DNA of 64,000 nucleotides. Origin: Listeria costaricensis (GTDB lineage Bacteria > Bacillota > Bacilli > Lactobacillales > Listeriaceae). The notes under the pieces are model-generated. The model did no database searches. It saw only the letters and a program-made list of their open reading frames with translations, and was not told where the DNA came from. Every line of letters begins with the position of its first letter. Positions within the stretch are counted from its first letter, which is position 1. This document shows positions 1 through 10,013 of the stretch, piece after piece. The stretch lies in contig NZ_FXUT01000001.1 in assembly GCF_900183385.1 (NCBI RefSeq), forward strand, positions 310,001 to 374,000. Direction: 5' to 3'. Both the position numbers and the translations under genes were made by a program.

Positions 1-902
1 AAAGAAATTTCTTTCAGTTCCTCGGTTTGTGCTGCGTCGCCTTGTTCAAGATTCTTCAAGATCTGCTTGAACTCAAGCTCTTTTAAAAATGGGATCACTT
101 TTTCAGGTTGATAGCCTTGATAGGCCGTTTCTTTTAGGTGTGTTTCAATTGGCGCTGAGGTATTAATTGTCGCCAGTTCCTTACTTAAAAGGGCCATTTC
201 TTTATTTTCAATCACTTTTTCTTTCAATTTCTTGCCGCTGATTTCCTCTGCATGTTCTAGGACAGATTCCACCGTGCCATCGAATTGATGTAACAGCTTG
301 AGAGCCGTTTTTTCACCTACACTTGGAATGCCGGGGATGTTATCAGAAGAATCGCCCATAAGTCCTTTTAGGTCAATAATTTGCGCTGGTGTCAGTCCGT
401 ATTTTTCTTGGAGTGTTTCCGGCGTATTGATTTCCATATCTGTAATCCCTTTTTTTGTGATAAAGACAGTGGTTTTATCTGTGGCAAGCTGCGTCAAATC
501 ACGGTCGCCGGTGATGATAACCGTTTCAAATCCCTCTTGCTCTGCCTCCTTTGCCAAGGTACCGATAATGTCATCTGCTTCATAATCAGCCAGCTCATAG
601 CGCGGAATATCATACGCATCTAGCAATTGGCGAATCAGTGGAAATTGCTCAGAAAGTTCACTAGGTGTTTTCTGACGACCTCCTTTATATTCTTGATACG
701 TCTTATGTCTAAAAGTTGTTTTCCCAGCATCAAATGCAACGAGCACATGGTCCGGTTTTTCTTTATCTAAAACATTATTCAGCATCATTGTAAAGCCAAG
801 AACTGCATTCGTATAAATCCCTTTCTGGCTGGATAAAAGCGGTAACGCATAAAAGGCGCGACTAGCAATACTGTTACCATCTATCAAAATTAATTTACTC
901 AC
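1..902 (-). CDS. polA: DNA polymerase I, N-terminal part (cut by window edge)
   Basis: DNA polymerase I fills repair gaps and removes RNA primers from Okazaki fragments. Only the first 300 residues lie in the window. They form the 5'-3' exonuclease domain: the opening [18 protein letters not shown], the acidic cluster YEADDIIGT, the TGDRD motif, and the helix-hairpin-helix stretch [20 protein letters not shown]. Listeria and Bacillus PolA are close to 880 residues, so the polymerase domain lies beyond base 1. The start is GTG at 902, preceded by GAGGAGG nine bases upstream. A terminator at 994-1027 separates it from citC upstream. Confidence 0.96.
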   Translation of the reverse strand, partial: [300 protein letters not shown]

Positions 903-993
903 GGAAAGTGGCCTCCTCATTCAAAATCAGATATATCTATTTTACCATAAGTGCCTGAGCCAAGGAACTTTGGCGCATATTTGGTTTCTTTAA

Positions 994-1027
994 CAAAAAA
1001 GATGGTCTCCCGATATGGAAACCATCT
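994..1027 (-). terminator. Rho-independent terminator after citC
   Basis: On the minus strand the arms AGATGGTTTCC and GGAGACCATCT form an 11-bp stem with one mismatch and a 6-base loop, followed by TTTTTT. It closes the citZ-citC unit before polA. Confidence 0.8.
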
Positions 1028-1083
1028 AAAAGCGAACATTAATTATATAAGGCTAAAATTCAACCCAGAAAAAACATACATTT

Positions 1084-2352
1084 TCAAAATTTATCAATCA
1101 ATCGATCTGCAAATTCCGAACATTTCACTTCTGTCGCTTGATCCATTAATCGAGCGAAATCATACGTCACTGTTTTAGCAGCAATCGTCTGCTCCATCGC
1201 CTCTGTGATCAGCTGAGCCGCCTCATGCCACCCAATATGTTCCAGCATCAAGGTTCCAGAAAGAATCACCGAAGAAGGATTTACTTTGTCGAGGCCAGCA
1301 TATTTTGGCGCTGTTCCATGCGTTGCTTCAAAAATGGCGTGTCCCGTCAAGTAATTGATGTTGGCACCAGGCGCAATCCCGATTCCGCCAACTTGAGCCG
1401 CTAGTGCATCTGAAATATAGTCGCCATTTAAGTTCATCGTCGCAACCACGTCGAATTCAGCCGGACGTGTTAAAATTTGCTGCAAGAAAATATCTGCAAT
1501 CGCATCTTTCACTAACAATTTGCCCGCTGCCAGCGCTTCGGATTGCTTCTTGTCCGCAGCCTCTGCTCCTTCTTGTTCTTTGATACGGTCATATTCATTC
1601 CAAGTAAAGACGCGATCACCAAATTCACGTTCAGCAAGTGCATAGCCCCAATTTTTAAATGCACCTTCTGTAAATTTCATGATATTGCCTTTATGAACGA
1701 GTGTTAATGATTTGCGGCCTTCACTTAGTGCATATTCAATCGCGGCACGCACCAAGCGTTCAGTGCCTTCCTTAGAAACAGGCTTCACACCAATTCCCGA
1801 TGTTTCAGGGAAGCGTATTTTATTGACACCGAATTCAGTTTCCAAAAAGTCGATTAGTTTTTTGGCTTCTTGACTACCTTCTTGAAATTCAATGCCGGCA
1901 TAAATATCTTCTGTATTTTCACGAAAAATTACCATATCTGTGTCTTCTGGCCGTTTCACAGGGGAAGGAACTCCTTTGAAATAACGAACTGGGCGTAAGC
2001 AGACATATAAATCCAACTCTTGACGAAGCGCAACATTCAATGAACGGATGCCACCACCGATTGGCGTTGTTAGTGGGCCTTTAATTGCAATTAGATATTC
2101 ACGAATAGTATCAAGCGTTTCTTGCGGCAGCCACTCGCCTGTTTGATGAAAGGCTTTTTCGCCAGCTAATACTTCTTTCCAGCTGATGGAACGTTCCCCA
2201 TTATAAGCTTTTTGAACAGCTGCATCCAGTACGCGCTTTGCTGCCCGCCAAATATCTGGTCCTGTTCCATCTCCTTCAATAAACGGAATGATCGGATGTG
2301 CCGGTGTTTGTAATACACCATTCTTTACTTGGATTTTTTCACCTTGTGTCAT
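1084..2352 (-). CDS. citC: Isocitrate dehydrogenase (NADP+)
   Basis: This 422-residue protein oxidises isocitrate to 2-oxoglutarate and CO2 in the TCA cycle, making NADPH. The sequence shows the decarboxylating dehydrogenase fold: substrate-loop [31 protein letters not shown], catalytic Lys in [14 protein letters not shown], and the NADP-site stretch [14 protein letters not shown] followed by GIAPGANI and [13 protein letters not shown] place the start at ATG 2352, eight bases after GGAGG. A longer frame to 2385 would overlap citZ and lacks a good ribosome site. It lies directly downstream of citZ, so the two are probably one transcript feeding 2-oxoglutarate to glutamate synthesis. Listeria lacks a complete TCA cycle, which makes this a biosynthetic branch. 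Confidence 0.96.
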   Translation of the reverse strand: MTQGEKIQVKNGVLQTPAHPIIPFIEGDGTGPDIWRAAKRVLDAAVQKAYNGERSISWKEVLAGEKAFHQTGEWLPQETLDTIREYLIAIKGPLTTPIGGGIRSLNVALRQELDLYVCLRPVRYFKGVPSPVKRPEDTDMVIFRENTEDIYAGIEFQEGSQEAKKLIDFLETEFGVNKIRFPETSGIGVKPVSKEGTERLVRAAIEYALSEGRKSLTLVHKGNIMKFTEGAFKNWGYALAEREFGDRVFTWNEYDRIKEQEGAEAADKKQSEALAAGKLLVKDAIADIFLQQILTRPAEFDVVATMNLNGDYISDALAAQVGGIGIAPGANINYLTGHAIFEATHGTAPKYAGLDKVNPSSVILSGTLMLEHIGWHEAAQLITEAMEQTIAAKTVTYDFARLMDQATEVKCSEFADRLIDKF

Positions 2353-2368
2353 TATTTGAAAAGCCTCC

Positions 2369-3493
2369 TTATATTCTTTCTTCAATCGGGATAAATGGAC
2401 GATCTTCCGGCCCTACATAAATAGCGCGTGGACGAATCAATCGGTTATCACGATATTGCTCAAAAATGTGTGCGAGCCAGCCGGAAACACGACTGACGGA
2501 GAATACGAGCGTAAACAGGTCGACATCAATTCCTAACGCGTGATACACGGAAGCCGAGTAGAAATCGACATTCGGGCGAAGGTGTTTCAATTCCCATACG
2601 GCCTGTTCCACTTCAACGGAAAGCTGGTACCATTTTTCCTCTTGTTTTTGTTTCGTAAGACGCTCGCTCATTACACGTAAATGTTTGGCACGGGGGTCAC
2701 CATTACGATAGACACGGTGGCCAAAGCCCATGATTTTCTGCTTATTATCAATTTTATATTGAATATAATCGCGGACATTTGAACTTTGGGCATCAATTTC
2801 TTCCAGCATGTCAAACACGCGCTCATTGGCACCGCCATGCAAAGGGCCTTTTAATGCACCAATCGCCGCTGTTACACCTGAATAGACGTCGGATAAAGTG
2901 GCTACACAGACGCGCGCAGTGAATGTGGAAGCATTAAACTCATGATCTGCATGAAGAACAAGCGCTTTATTCATGGCCTCGACGGATAGCGCGTCAGCTT
3001 CTTCGCCAGTTAGCATATAGAGGAAATTGGCAGCTACACTGAGTTCCTTTTTAGGCGGAATAGGATCTAGGCCGCGCCGGATGCGTGAAAACGCGGCAAC
3101 AATTGTCGGCATTTTCGCTTGCAGACGGATCCCTTTTCGATAAACGGATTCCCCGTCATCCAACTCGGCTTCTGTATCAAAGACGCCTAACATGGAAACC
3201 GTTGTCCGAAGTACGCTCATTGGATGCAGTTTTTGGTGATGCTGCATCCGAAGACTGGTAATAATCGTTTCTGATACGGCCATGTTTTCACTAAGTTCTT
3301 CATTGAATTTTTTTAATTCGGCTTTATTTGGCAAGCGTAGATGCCATAATAAATAAACAACTTCCTCAAACGAAACCTGATGCTCGATTAAATCATTGAT
3401 GTCATACCCTACATATTTCAATGTGCTGTCAATGATCGAGCTGATCGACGTTTCTGCGACATAAACATTTTCCAAACCCTTTGAAACTGTCAT
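2369..3493 (-). CDS. citZ: Citrate synthase
   Basis: Condenses oxaloacetate and acetyl-CoA to citrate. The 374 residues carry the family's active-site pieces: [13 protein letters not shown] near 215-227, [16 protein letters not shown] near 255-270, and [14 protein letters not shown] with the catalytic Asp near 310. Length fits the short Gram-positive type II enzyme. ATG 3493 is preceded by AAGGAGGATAATT. It sits 30 bases after the DUF441 gene and 17 bases before citC, so DUF441-citZ-citC look co-transcribed. In L. monocytogenes citZ is known to be controlled by CcpC; a possible CcpC-type dyad is described at 4022-4035. Confidence 0.97.
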   Translation of the reverse strand: MTVSKGLENVYVAETSISSIIDSTLKYVGYDINDLIEHQVSFEEVVYLLWHLRLPNKAELKKFNEELSENMAVSETIITSLRMQHHQKLHPMSVLRTTVSMLGVFDTEAELDDGESVYRKGIRLQAKMPTIVAAFSRIRRGLDPIPPKKELSVAANFLYMLTGEEADALSVEAMNKALVLHADHEFNASTFTARVCVATLSDVYSGVTAAIGALKGPLHGGANERVFDMLEEIDAQSSNVRDYIQYKIDNKQKIMGFGHRVYRNGDPRAKHLRVMSERLTKQKQEEKWYQLSVEVEQAVWELKHLRPNVDFYSASVYHALGIDVDLFTLVFSVSRVSGWLAHIFEQYRDNRLIRPRAIYVGPEDRPFIPIEERI

Positions 3494-3522
3494 AATTATC
3501 CTCCTTCTTCCCCTTCATTCTG

Positions 3523-3984
3523 TTACCGATTAAAAAGCGGAATCTGCATGATCATGTAAGCAATCCCTGAAGCAATAACTGGACCAGCTGCTAGACCGCG
3601 GAACAATACCACGGCTAAAATTGTACCAAAAACAAGTGAAACGGTAATTTGCGGATCAACGGCCATATAGTCGACACCTTTACGCGAAAGAATCGAAACG
3701 AGTATCCCCGCGCCCAGTCCCACCCAACCAGCTGCCGAACGGAACGATTCAAAGAGGTCCTTAAAACCAATCTGACCTGTGGCAATCGGGATAAGAATGG
3801 CGATCGTGATGATTGTTACACCCCAATTGATCCCTTTTGCTCCAATCGTTTCCATAATTTTTGCATCTGCATGGAATAGTTTTAATAAGATGACGACAGC
3901 AACGGCAATCACCAACGAATTGTTTTTGGCAATCAAACCTAAAATTAAAAATAGCAATAAAAATAACATACTTTCTGTAAACAT
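3523..3984 (-). CDS. ytwI: DUF441 integral membrane protein (YtwI family)
   Basis: A 153-residue, very hydrophobic protein with about four to five membrane segments (FLLLFLILGLIAKNN, VIAVAVVILLKLF, WGVTIITIAILIPIATG, GWVGLGAGILVSILS, and a C-terminal pair). It matches the DUF441/UPF0756 family, whose function is unknown. Its fixed place before citZ in Listeria and Bacillus suggests a transport or membrane role linked to organic acid metabolism, but that is only inference. The start is ambiguous: ATG 3984 fits the family N-terminus (MFTES...), while GTG 4005 also has a purine-rich site before it. Confidence 0.85.
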   Translation of the reverse strand: MFTESMLFLLLFLILGLIAKNNSLVIAVAVVILLKLFHADAKIMETIGAKGINWGVTIITIAILIPIATGQIGFKDLFESFRSAAGWVGLGAGILVSILSRKGVDYMAVDPQITVSLVFGTILAVVLFRGLAAGPVIASGIAYMIMQIPLFNR

Positions 3985-4021
3985 AACATGCAACCTTTCC
4001 CGCACTGACCCCTTTTGTCAG

Positions 4022-4035
4022 ATAAGAATTATTAT
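4022..4035. promoter_or_regulatory. Possible CcpC-type dyad at the ytwI-citZ-citC promoter
   Basis: ATAA-N6-TTAT lies across the -10 region of the proximal promoter. CcpC recognises ATAA/TTAT half-sites, usually with N7, and controls citZ in L. monocytogenes. The spacing differs by one base here, so this is a weak call. Confidence 0.3.
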
Positions 4036-4062
4036 AGCACAAATTTCATGTGTAGTATAACA
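4031..4062 (-). promoter_or_regulatory. Two extended -10 promoters for ytwI-citZ-citC
   Basis: On the minus strand TGTTATACT (4062-4054) and TGCTATAAT (4039-4031) are both of the TGn-extended -10 form. Neither has a good -35 box. They lie about 45-75 bases before the ytwI start. Confidence 0.45.
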
Positions 4063-4124
4063 CAAACCTATTGAATATTTGATTTGCGATAAGAAAAGAC
4101 GATCACTTCTTTTCAAGATGGAAT

Positions 4125-4155
4125 AAAACGGGCCATCCGATTGAAAGCCCGTTTT
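4125..4155. terminator. Terminator at the end of fxsA
   Basis: Perfect 9-bp stem AAAACGGGC / GCCCGTTTT with a 13-base loop. The left arm includes the fxsA stop codon, and the right arm ends in TTTTATT on the minus strand. Confidence 0.75.
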
Positions 4156-4534
4156 ACATGTCAAAAAAGTAAAAATGTGTATGCTTGCCTGTTTTTTGAT
4201 CAAGCCATTTGGCAAGTTTCGGCTTTAAACGATTGCGAATAAAAGGAATGAACAATAATAAGCCGCAGAGTGTCGTCACAATCCCAGGAATTGTCAGGAA
4301 AAAAGCGGCGATGGCAAAACAGATACTGTCGAGTAAATAAGGTGCGACTGTTCTCCCGTCACGCAATTGGAACAAAAAACTTCCGCCTAGTTTTTTAAAC
4401 ATATAAATCCCAAAAACACTCGAAGCAACTTGAATCAGGATTAGTGGCAATAAGCCGATCCATTCAAAGAGCCAAATGTAAACAATCAGTTCAATCAATC
4501 CATATGCTGCCCAATATAAAATAAATCGTTTCAT
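4154..4534 (-). CDS. fxsA: FxsA family membrane protein
   Basis: A 126-residue membrane protein with hydrophobic segments at roughly 4-25 (ILYWAAYGLIELIVYIWLF), 26-48, and 70-97 (FAIAAFFLTIPGIVTTLCGL), and a basic, charged C-terminal tail. The fold matches FxsA (YtzA), named for easing phage T7 exclusion in E. coli when overproduced; the native role is unknown. ATG 4534 is eight bases after GGAG; an upstream GTG at 4543 would overlap that site and is not used. A TATAAT lies at 4571-4566 on the minus strand. It appears to be a single-gene unit ended by the hairpin at 4125-4155. Confidence 0.85.
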   Translation of the reverse strand: MKRFILYWAAYGLIELIVYIWLFEWIGLLPLILIQVASSVFGIYMFKKLGGSFLFQLRDGRTVAPYLLDSICFAIAAFFLTIPGIVTTLCGLLLFIPFIRNRLKPKLAKWLDQKTGKHTHFYFFDM

Positions 4535-4606
4535 TATTCTCACTCCAAACGTTTGCTTGTTTTATATTATAACGTATTTTAGAGAAAGCGCGAAATGGAA
4601 AGCAAT

Positions 4607-4639
4607 AAAAAAAGCCCAAGTCCCGAAAGACTTGAGCTT
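4607..4639 (-). terminator. Terminator after pyk
   Basis: Minus-strand stem AAGCTCAAGTC / GACTTGGGCTT (one G-T pair) followed by a run of T. It ends the pyk transcript 14 bases past its stop. Confidence 0.85.
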
Positions 4640-4652
4640 ATTCATATAAATT

Positions 4653-6410
4653 TTAGTGTGTAGCTGTTGTACCGTTGTAGACATTGCCTTGACGTGCGTC
4701 TACTGTGATTACTTCGCCATCTTTCACTTTATCCGTCGCACCAGCAGCGCCAACGATCACTGGGATACCCAGGTTGATGCCAACTACAGCTGCATGACTT
4801 GTTAAGCCGCCTTCTTCAACCACAACGGCTGCACTCTTTTCAAATGCTGGAAGAATTTCTTTGTCAGTTGTTTTTACAACTAAAATGCCGCCTTCTTCTG
4901 CTTTTGCAAGTGCTTCTGCATTGTTTTTAGCAACAATTGCTTTACCGCTGACAGATTCACGGCCAATGCCATGACCTTTGACAACTTTTTCGCCAATTAA
5001 TTGGATCTTCATAACGTTTGTTGTGCCACTTTCTGCAACTGGCACACCAGCAGTAATGATAATTAGATCGCCATTTTGAGCAAGACCGGATGAAACGGCT
5101 TCTTTTACTGCCAAATCAAACATATCGTCTGTGCTTTCTACTGGAGAAGCAAGTTGTGCATAAACGCCCCATGAAAGTGCAAGTGAGCGACAAACGTGTT
5201 CATTGAAGGTAACCGCCAAAATATGAGATTTTGGACGATATTTAGAAATCATACGTGCAGTGTGACCGCTTTGAGTAGCAGCAACGATCGTCTGAACATC
5301 CAGATTACGTGCAGTATGGCCAACCGCTTGACCGATTGCTTCCGTCATATCTGTATTTGCATGCATTTTAAGCGCAAATTTGTCTTGTGTGATCAATGCT
5401 TCTTCTGTACGAAGCGCAATTTTTGCCATCATTTGAACAGATTCTACTGGATAGTCTCCGGCAGCAGTTTCACCAGAAAGCATGATTGCATCTGTACCAT
5501 CGAAAATCGCATTGGCAACGTCAGAAGCTTCCGCACGTGTTGGACGCGGGTTGCGTTGCATGGAATCAAGCATTTGTGTAGCTGTTACAACTGGTTTTCC
5601 TAATTTATTACATTTTCTGATCAATTCTTTTTGAACGATTGGTACTTCTTCAGCTGGAATTTCAACGCCAAGGTCCCCACGAGCAACCATCAAGCCTTGA
5701 GAAACTTGCAAGATTTCATCGATGTTATCAACGCCTTCTTGGTTTTCGATTTTAGGGATGATTTGAACGTGTGTCGCATTGTTTTCTTCCAAAATCTTTG
5801 TGATTTCAAGAACGTCAGAAGCACGACGAACGAAAGATGCTGCGATAAAGTCAATACCTTGACCTAAACCAAAACGAATGTCATTGGCATCTTTTTCAGT
5901 AATCCCTGGAAGATTGATGGAAACGTTTGGTACGTTTACACCTTTTTTATTTTTAAGAACGCCAGGATTTTGAACTTTTGTTACAAGTTCACGGTTGGCT
6001 GCATCTTTTTCAGTGACTTCTAAACCGATCAAGCCATCATCAAGCAAGATAACAGAACCGATTTCTACATCATCAAATAATTGATCGTAAGTAACGGAGA
6101 ATTTTTCTTTCGTTCCTTCTACTTGTTTCATTGCCACACGAACAACGTCGCCTTTAGCAAATTCAACTTTTCCGCCTACCATGTCATGTGTGCGGATTTC
6201 TGGTCCTTTTGTATCTAGTAAAAGCGCAACAGGTTTTCCTGTTTTACGTGCGGCTTCGCGGATATTTTCAATACGAGCACCATGTTCTTCGTAATCGCCG
6301 TGTGAAAAGTTCAAGCGCGCTACATTCATGCCGGATTCGATCAATTTGACTAATGTGTCAACTGACTCACTAGCAGGTCCGATTGTACAAACAATTTTCG
6401 TTTTTTTCAT
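4653..6410 (-). CDS. pyk: Pyruvate kinase
   Basis: Last step of glycolysis: phosphoenolpyruvate plus ADP to pyruvate plus ATP. At 585 residues it is the long Bacillus-type enzyme. Residues 1-345 hold the barrel ([49 protein letters not shown]). An allosteric domain follows to about 472. An extra C-terminal domain contains [11 protein letters not shown], the PEP-utiliser signature, but without the rest of a phosphotransfer enzyme. ATG 6410 follows AGGAGGAG. It is downstream of pfkA but a strong terminator lies between them, and a promoter and cre-like site precede pyk, so it probably has its own expression. Confidence 0.98.
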   Translation of the reverse strand: MKKTKIVCTIGPASESVDTLVKLIESGMNVARLNFSHGDYEEHGARIENIREAARKTGKPVALLLDTKGPEIRTHDMVGGKVEFAKGDVVRVAMKQVEGTKEKFSVTYDQLFDDVEIGSVILLDDGLIGLEVTEKDAANRELVTKVQNPGVLKNKKGVNVPNVSINLPGITEKDANDIRFGLGQGIDFIAASFVRRASDVLEITKILEENNATHVQIIPKIENQEGVDNIDEILQVSQGLMVARGDLGVEIPAEEVPIVQKELIRKCNKLGKPVVTATQMLDSMQRNPRPTRAEASDVANAIFDGTDAIMLSGETAAGDYPVESVQMMAKIALRTEEALITQDKFALKMHANTDMTEAIGQAVGHTARNLDVQTIVAATQSGHTARMISKYRPKSHILAVTFNEHVCRSLALSWGVYAQLASPVESTDDMFDLAVKEAVSSGLAQNGDLIIITAGVPVAESGTTNVMKIQLIGEKVVKGHGIGRESVSGKAIVAKNNAEALAKAEEGGILVVKTTDKEILPAFEKSAAVVVEEGGLTSHAAVVGINLGIPVIVGAAGATDKVKDGEVITVDARQGNVYNGTTATH

Positions 6411-6455
6411 GTTTTTTTACTCCTCCTAGAACTACCTATTCATTCATACTTCATT

Positions 6456-6500
6456 ATAAACACATCTACTACATTTTACCAGCATCATCCTTGTGATACA
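6456..6500 (-). promoter_or_regulatory. Sigma-A promoter of pyk
   Basis: On the minus strand a TTGTAT -35 box and a TAAAAT -10 box are separated by 17 bases, roughly 65-90 bases upstream of the pyk start. A second TATAAT closer to the gene lacks a matching -35. Confidence 0.5.
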
Positions 6501-6579
6501 AGCGGTTTGTGAAAGTTCTTCCAAAGTAAAAACTTTGATAGCGGTCGTGCCCTTCCCCTAATCCATTCTAAAGAGGAGC

Positions 6580-6594
6580 ATGTAACGCTTCCAT
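6580..6594 (-). promoter_or_regulatory. cre-like site upstream of pyk
   Basis: ATGGAAGCGTTACAT on the minus strand keeps the AAGCGTT core of CcpA sites and differs from the consensus at one or two positions. It lies about 85 bases upstream of the predicted -35. The neighbouring 6522-6537 forms a small hairpin, CAAAGT/ACTTTG. CcpA control is inferred. Confidence 0.35.
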
Positions 6595-6673
6595 AAATTT
6601 TACTAAAACTTTTTTGTGTTTTCATAATTATTTTCATAAGAAAGCTGAAAACCCTATTTTCACAAACTTTTTC

Positions 6674-6711
6674 AAAAAAGTCACTATCTCCTAACCTGGA
6701 AATAGTGACTT
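6674..6711 (-). terminator. Terminator after pfkA
   Basis: Long stem AAGTCACTATTTCC / GGAGATAGTGACTT with one mismatch and a 6-base loop, then TTTT on the minus strand. It lies between pfkA and pyk. Confidence 0.9.
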
Positions 6712-6720
6712 CTGGTTCCG

Positions 6721-7692
<972 letters not shown>

Positions 7693-7815
7693 TCAGACAA
7701 TGATATTTTATCACACGCCTTATTTTACATGAAAAAACTGGAAATGGAAAGCGCCAATCCTAGCTGTTTTTGCCTGTTTTTCAGAAAAAATGACCGTTTC
7801 ATCTAAATGGTATAA

Positions 7816-7842
7816 GCAAAAAACCTTTCAAAAAGGCTTTTT
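7816..7842. terminator. Short bidirectional hairpin between accA and pfkA
   Basis: The arms CCTTT / AAAGG are flanked by A and T runs on both strands. It is likely a second, weaker stop for accDA transcription before the pfkA promoter. Confidence 0.5.
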
Positions 7843-7925
7843 AATGGCTTTATGGATTTATTGGTATATACATTTAAGTTTTTCAAGAAATTCGGCTGTT
7901 TTTCTTGATGAGGTATAGACCAATT

Positions 7926-7953
7926 AAAAAACGACCCCAAAAGAGGTCGCTTT
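7926..7953 (-). terminator. Terminator after accA
   Basis: Minus-strand stem AAGCGACC / GGTCGTTT (one G-T pair), followed by TTT. It sits just past the accA stop. Confidence 0.75.
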
Positions 7954-7954
7954 G

Positions 7955-8911
7955 TTAAATGGTGTCGTACACACCGATCTGTTTATATTTGTTGTAGCGC
8001 TGCTCGACAAGTTGCTCTTCTGAAAGTGCTGTGAGTCGATGCAGAGATTTATTGATGGTTTTTTCGATGGCCTTGGCTTGTGTCGCAAGGTCATGATGGG
8101 CACCGCCTTTTACTTCCGGCACAATGCCATCTGTGATTCCCAGTTCAAACAGATCCGCTGCTGTGATGCGCATAGATTCAGCCGCTTTCTTGGCTTTCGA
8201 AGCATCTTTCCACAGGATGGCGGCTGCTCCTTCTGGGGATATAACGGAGAAAACAGCATTTTCCAGCATGTAAATCTCATTGCCCACGCCAAGTGCAAGC
8301 GCGCCGCCACTTCCGCCTTCCCCAATGACGATACAAATAATGGGTACTTTCATATCGCTCATCTCATAAAGGTTACGGGCAATGGCCTCGCTTTGGCCGC
8401 GTTCTTCAGCTGCTCGACCGGGATAGGCACCTTTTGTATCAATAAAGCAGATGATCGGTCGGCCGAATTTGTTGGCCTGCTGCATTAAACGAAGGGCTTT
8501 GCGGAAGCCTTCTGGATGAGGCATACCAAAATTGCGGTACAGATTGTCTTTGGTATCTTTGCCGCGCTGATGACCGATAACTGTGACCGGCTGCCCTTTA
8601 AACGTAGCTATACCGCCGACGATTGCCGGGTCATCTCCAAATGTTCGATCTCCGTGAAGCTCCATAAAATCTTCAAATAACAGGGGAATGTAGTCAAGCG
8701 TTGTCGGACGATCTGGATGCCGAGCTACTTGGAATTTATCCCAGGCGGTCATATTACTGTAGATTTCCTCTTCTAATTTAGCGAGACGATGCTCCAGTTT
8801 TTCAATTTCATTGGTCAAATCAACATCGGCTTTTTCGTTATATTCTTTTAAGTCGATGATTTTCTGCCGCAATTCAAGAATCGGCTTTTCAAATTCCATT
8901 TCACCTGCCAT
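7955..8911 (-). CDS. accA: Acetyl-CoA carboxylase, carboxyltransferase alpha subunit
   Basis: With AccD forms the carboxyltransferase that moves CO2 from biotin to acetyl-CoA, giving malonyl-CoA for fatty acid synthesis. The 318-residue protein opens [14 protein letters not shown], then a charged helix, then the crotonase-like core: [45 protein letters not shown], and the oxyanion stretch [17 protein letters not shown] 8911 matches the family start. It overlaps the end of accD by 11 bases, so translation is probably coupled; an AGGAGG lies 12 bases before the start inside accD. A frame opening at 8947 is not supported. Confidence 0.97.
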   Translation of the reverse strand: MAGEMEFEKPILELRQKIIDLKEYNEKADVDLTNEIEKLEHRLAKLEEEIYSNMTAWDKFQVARHPDRPTTLDYIPLLFEDFMELHGDRTFGDDPAIVGGIATFKGQPVTVIGHQRGKDTKDNLYRNFGMPHPEGFRKALRLMQQANKFGRPIICFIDTKGAYPGRAAEERGQSEAIARNLYEMSDMKVPIICIVIGEGGSGGALALGVGNEIYMLENAVFSVISPEGAAAILWKDASKAKKAAESMRITAADLFELGITDGIVPEVKGGAHHDLATQAKAIEKTINKSLHRLTALSEEQLVEQRYNKYKQIGVYDTI

Positions 8912-9788
8912 CTGTTGATTCAACCTCCTCTGTTTCTGGGCGAACATGTACGCGCAAAATAAAACCTAATTTATCGCGAAGTTCCAGTCGGGATACCACT
9001 TTGTCCAACTGACCGTGCTTCATGAGAAACTCAGCTGTCTGGAAGTCTTCCGGCAATTCTTCACGAACGGTTTGCTCGATTACGCGACGTCCGGCGAACC
9101 CGATTAACGCCCCAGGTTCAGCAAGATTAAAGTCACCTAAGGAAGCAAAACTAGCCGAAACGCCACCTGTTGTCGGGTGGGTCATTACGGTTATTGCCAG
9201 TCCGCCATGGCTACTGAATCGTTTGAATGCAGCGGATGTTTTGGTCATTTGCATCAGTGAGAGCATCCCTTCTTGCATCCGGGCGCCGCCTGACGCAGTA
9301 AAAATAAGGAATGGCACCTTAGAGCGATCCGCTTCTTCAACGGCACGCAGAATCTTTTCTCCTACAACAGAGCCCATACTGGCCATGCGGAAACGAGAAT
9401 CCATGACAGCAATCACAAACGGCAGGCCATCTATTTTTGCATGACCGGTTAGGATGGCTTCATTTAGTTCTGTTTTGGCCTTATCTGTTTCGATGCGTTC
9501 CATGTAATTTTCAAAACCAAGTGGATTGGCTGTTGTCAACTCGCCGTCCAGCTCGCGGAAAGAACCTTCATCCACAAGAAACTGTACGCGTTTTTGTGCG
9601 CCGATCGGATGGTGAAAGCCACAATGACTGCACACCATTAGGTTTTTCTCAAGTTCCTTCGTGTACATGATCTTTTTGCATTTCGGACATTTCGTCATGA
9701 TCCCTTCCGGCACGTCATGTTTTGAGCCATCTGTCGGGATTGTCGCATATTTTTTCTTCTTTGGCTTAGTAAATAATTCTCCTAACAA
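8901..9788 (-). CDS. accD: Acetyl-CoA carboxylase, carboxyltransferase beta subunit
   Basis: Partner of AccA in malonyl-CoA formation. At 295 residues it has the N-terminal zinc ribbon ([20 protein letters not shown] with the pair CxxC...CxxC, closing in SHCGFHHP) and the carboxyltransferase core with [30 protein letters not shown] and [11 protein letters not shown]. The start is TTG at 9788, eight bases after GGAGG; the family N-terminus MLGxLFTKPKKxKYATIP begins exactly there. accD and accA form a two-gene unit behind the dnaE terminator. Confidence 0.96.
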   Translation of the reverse strand: MLGELFTKPKKKKYATIPTDGSKHDVPEGIMTKCPKCKKIMYTKELEKNLMVCSHCGFHHPIGAQKRVQFLVDEGSFRELDGELTTANPLGFENYMERIETDKAKTELNEAILTGHAKIDGLPFVIAVMDSRFRMASMGSVVGEKILRAVEEADRSKVPFLIFTASGGARMQEGMLSLMQMTKTSAAFKRFSSHGGLAITVMTHPTTGGVSASFASLGDFNLAEPGALIGFAGRRVIEQTVREELPEDFQTAEFLMKHGQLDKVVSRLELRDKLGFILRVHVRPETEEVESTDGR

Positions 9789-9903
9789 AGATGAAACCTC
9801 CCTACTTACGCTTTCTACGACCGACTCATTTCAGGGTGAAAATAATAATAAAATAATAGCTGCTTAACCCTTTTTTCTTTCATAAGTCGGGAAAATGCCA
9901 TTG

Positions 9904-9918
9904 TTCTTTGACAAAGAA
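9904..9918. repeat. Perfect 15-base palindrome upstream of accD
   Basis: TTCTTTG-A-CAAAGAA is an exact 7-1-7 inverted repeat between the dnaE terminator and accD. It may be an operator or only part of the terminator's tail. Confidence 0.4.
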
Positions 9919-9922
9919 AGAT

Positions 9923-9954
9923 CAGTCTGCCAATCTAACTCGCTTGGCAGACTG
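9923..9954 (-). terminator. Terminator after dnaE
   Basis: Perfect 11-bp stem CAGTCTGCCAA / TTGGCAGACTG with a 10-base loop. The T tract is modest (ATCTTTCTTTG on the minus strand). Confidence 0.8.
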
Positions 9955-10013
9955 TAAATGAACGTTTTCCACTCTACACTATATCATACTTTTGTTTCTT
10001 TTAGGAAATGAAA

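Noticed and set aside
5196-5867. Plus-strand frames inside pyk, and similar ones inside pfkA, accA and dnaE
   Set aside because: They lie antisense to well-conserved genes, lack ribosome sites and resemble no protein.
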